Origin: Micromonospora sp. R77
GTDB taxonomy: Bacteria; Actinomycetota; Actinomycetes; Mycobacteriales; Micromonosporaceae
DNA: 64,000 bases
Reading direction: 5' to 3'
NCBI RefSeq assembly: GCF_022747945.1
Contig: NZ_JALDST010000001.1
Location: forward strand, 806,001 to 870,000
Below are positions 61,807-64,000 of this stretch, one piece after another. Both the position numbers and the translations under genes were made by a program. Within the stretch, counting starts at the first letter, position 1; each line of letters starts with the position of its first letter. The notes under the pieces were generated by a model. It was not told the DNA's origin. It ran no database searches and was given only the letters and a program-made list of their open reading frames with translations.

Positions 61807-63344
61807 GTGCGACGCGTCCTGACCGCGGCCATCGCCGCGCTGACCGTCACCACCGCCGGCACCGTCGCCACCGGCGCCTCGGCCACGCCGCCGCCCCACC
61901 GGGCCCGCGCCGGCCGGCACCCGCCTCGGCCACCGGCACCCCCGGCAGCCCCGGGCTGGGCGACAGCTACTTCGCCGACTACGGCAACGGCGGCTACGAC
62001 GTCGACCACTACGACATTCGGCTGCGCTACGAGCCGGCCACCGACCGGCTCAGCGGCACCACCACCATCCTGGCGCGGGCCACCCAGGCGCTGTCCCGGT
62101 TCGACCTCGACTTCCTCCTCGACGTGGAGTCCGTCCGGGTCAACGGCTGGCCGGCGAGCTTCCACCGGGAGGGCGTCCACGAACTCGTGGTGGACCCGGC
62201 CCGGCCGATCGCCGACGGGCAGCCGCTCACCGTCGTGGTGAAGTACAGCGGCATTCCGTCGCAGGTGAGCACGCCGGGCTTCACCTCCTGGACCCGCGTC
62301 GCCGACGGGGCGCTCGCGGTCAACGAGCCGGAGTCGGCCTGGTGGTGGTTCCCCAGCAACGACCACCCGAAGGACAAGGCGACCTGGGACGTCTCCGTCT
62401 CGGTGCCCACCGGCGTCGAAGTGATCAGCAACGGCGTGCAGCCCCGCCCGCCGCTGGCCGAGGCCGGCAACCGCACCCGGTGGAGCTGGCGCAGCACCAA
62501 GCCGGGCGCCACCTACCAGGCGTTCATCGCCATCGGGCAGTACGACATCGTCACCGACACCGCGCCGAACGGGCAGCCGGTGGTCAACGCGTACAGCACC
62601 ACGCTGGGCGAGCGCCTACCGGCCGCCCGGGCCAGCATCGAGCGCACCGCCGAGATCGTCGACTGGGAGAGCGGCCTGTTCGGGCCGTACCCGTTCGAGG
62701 CGCAGGGCGGGGTGGCCGGCCCGATCGACGGCTTCGGCTTCGCCCTGGAGACGCAGACCCGCCCGGTCTTCGGGCAGAGCTTCTGGCGGCGCGGCGCGAA
62801 CCCGTACGTGGTGGTGCACGAGAACGCCCACCAGTGGTTCGGTGACTCGGTGTCGGTGGCGGACTGGAGCGCCATCTGGCTGAACGAGGGCTTCGCCTCG
62901 TACGCCGAGTGGCTCTGGTCGGAGGAGCAGGGCGAGGGCACCGCCCAGGAACTCTTCGACTTCACCTACGCCGACTATCCGGCCGACGACGAGTTCTGGC
63001 AGGTGCTGCCGGGTGACCCGGGCGCCGACCGGGTCTTCGACGCGGCCGTCTACGACCGGGGCGCGATGGCGCTGCACCAGCTCCGGCTGGCCGTCGGTGA
63101 CGACGCCTTCTTCCGGATCCTGCGCGACTGGACCGCCGGGCACCGCTACGGCAACGGCACCATCGCCCAGTTCCGGGCGCTCGCCGAGGCCGTCTCGGGG
63201 AAGGACCTGGACGCGGTCTTCACCACCTGGCTGTTCACCGCCGGGCGGCCGGAGCTGGCCACCGCCACGGCCCGGGCCGCCGCACCGGCCCAGCCGAAGT
63301 CCTGGACGAAGATCCGCCAGTCGCACCAGCCGCTGGCGCACTGA
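61807..63344 (+). pseudogene. Secreted M1-family aminopeptidase, frameshifted near the 5' end
   Basis: About 512 residues if mended. The signal peptide RRVLTAAIAALTVTTAGTVA is in one frame; the frame changes near 61905-61920 (fits one missing base), and the mature protein follows: DSYFADYGNGGYDVDHYDIR, DFLLDVESVRVNG (M1 N-terminal beta domain), the exopeptidase segment GFALETQTRPVFGQS in place of GAMEN, the zinc site VVVHENAHQWFGDSVS (HExxH) and IWLNEGFASYAEWLWSEEQG with the third ligand Glu. The C-terminal domain is short, as in the actinomycete-type secreted forms. GTG 61807 has GGAGGGAG nine bases upstream. Confidence 0.82.
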
Positions 63345-63575
63345 ACGGTCGGTCGGTCGCCCGCCCCGGCTTCCGGGGACGGGCGACCGGCCCGCCCGCT
63401 GAGCGACCGGCCAGCCCTGGCCCAGCGTCCGGGCAGTCCCTGGAACCGCCCGGCCCTTCGTCGGCCGGGCCATTGCTGACCTGAGGTCGCCGGCCTCCGC
63501 CGGCGCGGCGTCCGCTCGGCACTCTCCGACGCGCCCCTGCACGAGGGGCAACCGTCCGCCCAGCGCCGCTACCGC

Positions 63576-63787
63576 TTTGATGTCGTCAATGAATCACTCC
63601 GGCACGACGTCGCAGCCGTCTGCACTGACACCGGGCGAGCCGGGCCGGCGCGGCGCAGAGTCAGCCGGGCCGGCGCGGCACAACGAAGGCCGGGCGGACG
63701 CCCACCCCCGGTTCACGGCGGGGCGGGAGTAGCGCTCGCAGTTGTCCACCGGGGCGCCGTCACCCGCGATTCATTGACGTCATCAAA
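63576..63787. repeat. Inverted repeat flanking ~170 bp (TTTGATG(T/A)CGTCAATGAATC)
   Basis: Left arm TTTGATGTCGTCAATGAATC (63576-63595); the right arm 63768-63787 is its reverse complement with one mismatch (TTTGATGACGTCAATGAATC). Each arm itself is near-palindromic around TGACGTCA. The inside has no reading frame of note and contains the direct repeat AGTCAGCCGGGCCGGCGCGGC-like (63625-63680). Could be a small non-autonomous element or a paired regulator-binding site. Confidence 0.55.
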
Positions 63788-63840
63788 CTCGTAGGCGCCG
63801 CACCGACCGGGCGGGCGGCCACCCACCAGGGCCGACAGCC

Positions 63841-63874
63841 GACCAGGGGTGCCCGAACAAGGGCACCCCTGGTC
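63841..63874. terminator. Hairpin terminator near the right edge
   Basis: A perfect 14-bp stem GACCAGGGGTGCCC/GGGCACCCCTGGTC with a GAACAA loop. Probably ends a gene coming from the right on the minus strand. Confidence 0.65.
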
Positions 63875-64000
63875 CGCGACGTCGGGCCGACGAGGCCTGG
63901 TCGGCGAGGCATCGTCGACGATGCGCTGTCGGCCCGGGGGCGCTGGCCGGGTAAGCGGGCCAGCGGGCGGGGCGACGATCGGGTCAGCGGGCGGCGAGGG

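Larger units (their letters stand above)
63345..64000. other. Gene-poor right edge
   Basis: About 650 bases with no supportable full gene. It contains the long-spaced inverted repeat (63576-63787), the terminator hairpin (63841-63874) and, on the minus strand, a possible gene end (..LAAR, TGA at 63984-63986), which would continue outside the window; too short to call. Confidence 0.4.

Noticed and set aside
63976..64000. C-terminal end of a minus-strand gene (LAAR, stop 63984-63986)
   Set aside because: Only four codons are visible, so it cannot be supported.

Overview
The window is about 73% GC. Its gene types, GTG/TTG starts, Scr1-type XRE regulators paired with DUF397, DUF3140/DUF2945 pair, DUF6244 gene and a paired GTTAAC..GGGGGCCCCT repeat all point to a chromosome segment of a Micromonosporaceae actinomycete, most likely Micromonospora or a close relative. 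No prophage, insertion sequence, CRISPR array, rRNA operon or plasmid backbone is visible. All assignments come from reading the sequence; no database search was run.

Layout. 1-1933: the 5' part of a TerC-family gene behind a likely yybP-ykoY manganese riboswitch, then a scar where a truncated acetyltransferase and a truncated adenylation-domain gene meet. 1930-6518: NAD-precursor salvage pair pnuC-nadR, then small regulators and enzymes. 6539-18304: housekeeping core (uvrB, coaE-grpB fusion, rpsA, polA) with a methyltransferase and a DUF2945-DUF3140 pair between. 18389-23418: a complete branched-chain amino-acid ABC operon (livJ-H-M-G-F) with a strong hairpin after the binding-protein gene. 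23679-28480: a lipoprotein, the ANTAR regulator pdtaR, tRNA-Leu(CAA) with an HTH/LAGLIDADG-like gene directly behind it, and a divergent Lrp/PLP-lyase pair. 28484-38386: a flavin-dependent oxidoreductase, a secreted rhamnogalacturonan lyase with a LacI-type operator, an aromatic amino-acid decarboxylase, a TauE/SafE exporter with an Rrf2 regulator, tesB, pyk and a YciI-like gene. 38601-44417: one 1,938-residue protein joining histidine kinase, receiver, PAS/GAF sensors and a PP2C phosphatase. 44530-49190: aldo/keto reductase, secreted lipase, and a membrane M48 protease coupled to an EACC1-like protein. 49544-55848: an XRE/methionine-aminopeptidase divergon, DUF6244, LysR, a D-amino-acid-oxidase-like gene, a kinase-like gene, and a four-gene Scr1-type XRE module. 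55951-64000: an FtsK/SpoIIIE-type ATPase with a coiled-coil membrane partner, a Tat-exported PhoX-like protein, an SGNH hydrolase, a secreted M1 peptidase, and a gene-poor right edge with a 20-bp inverted repeat.

Two patterns cut across the window. Seven genes (araC-like, LppX-like, DAO-like, ftsK-like, its membrane partner, M1 peptidase, GNAT remnant) need frameshifts to read through; nine of eleven apparent indels are a single missing base, which looks more like residual sequence error than decay. Many genes lack a Shine-Dalgarno sequence but carry a TANNNT box 6-7 bases before the start codon, the signature of leaderless mRNAs.

The best candidates for something little described are the M48 protease/EACC1 pair, the divergent XRE/second methionine aminopeptidase with its palindromic operator, and the FtsK-like ATPase/coiled-coil membrane pair.
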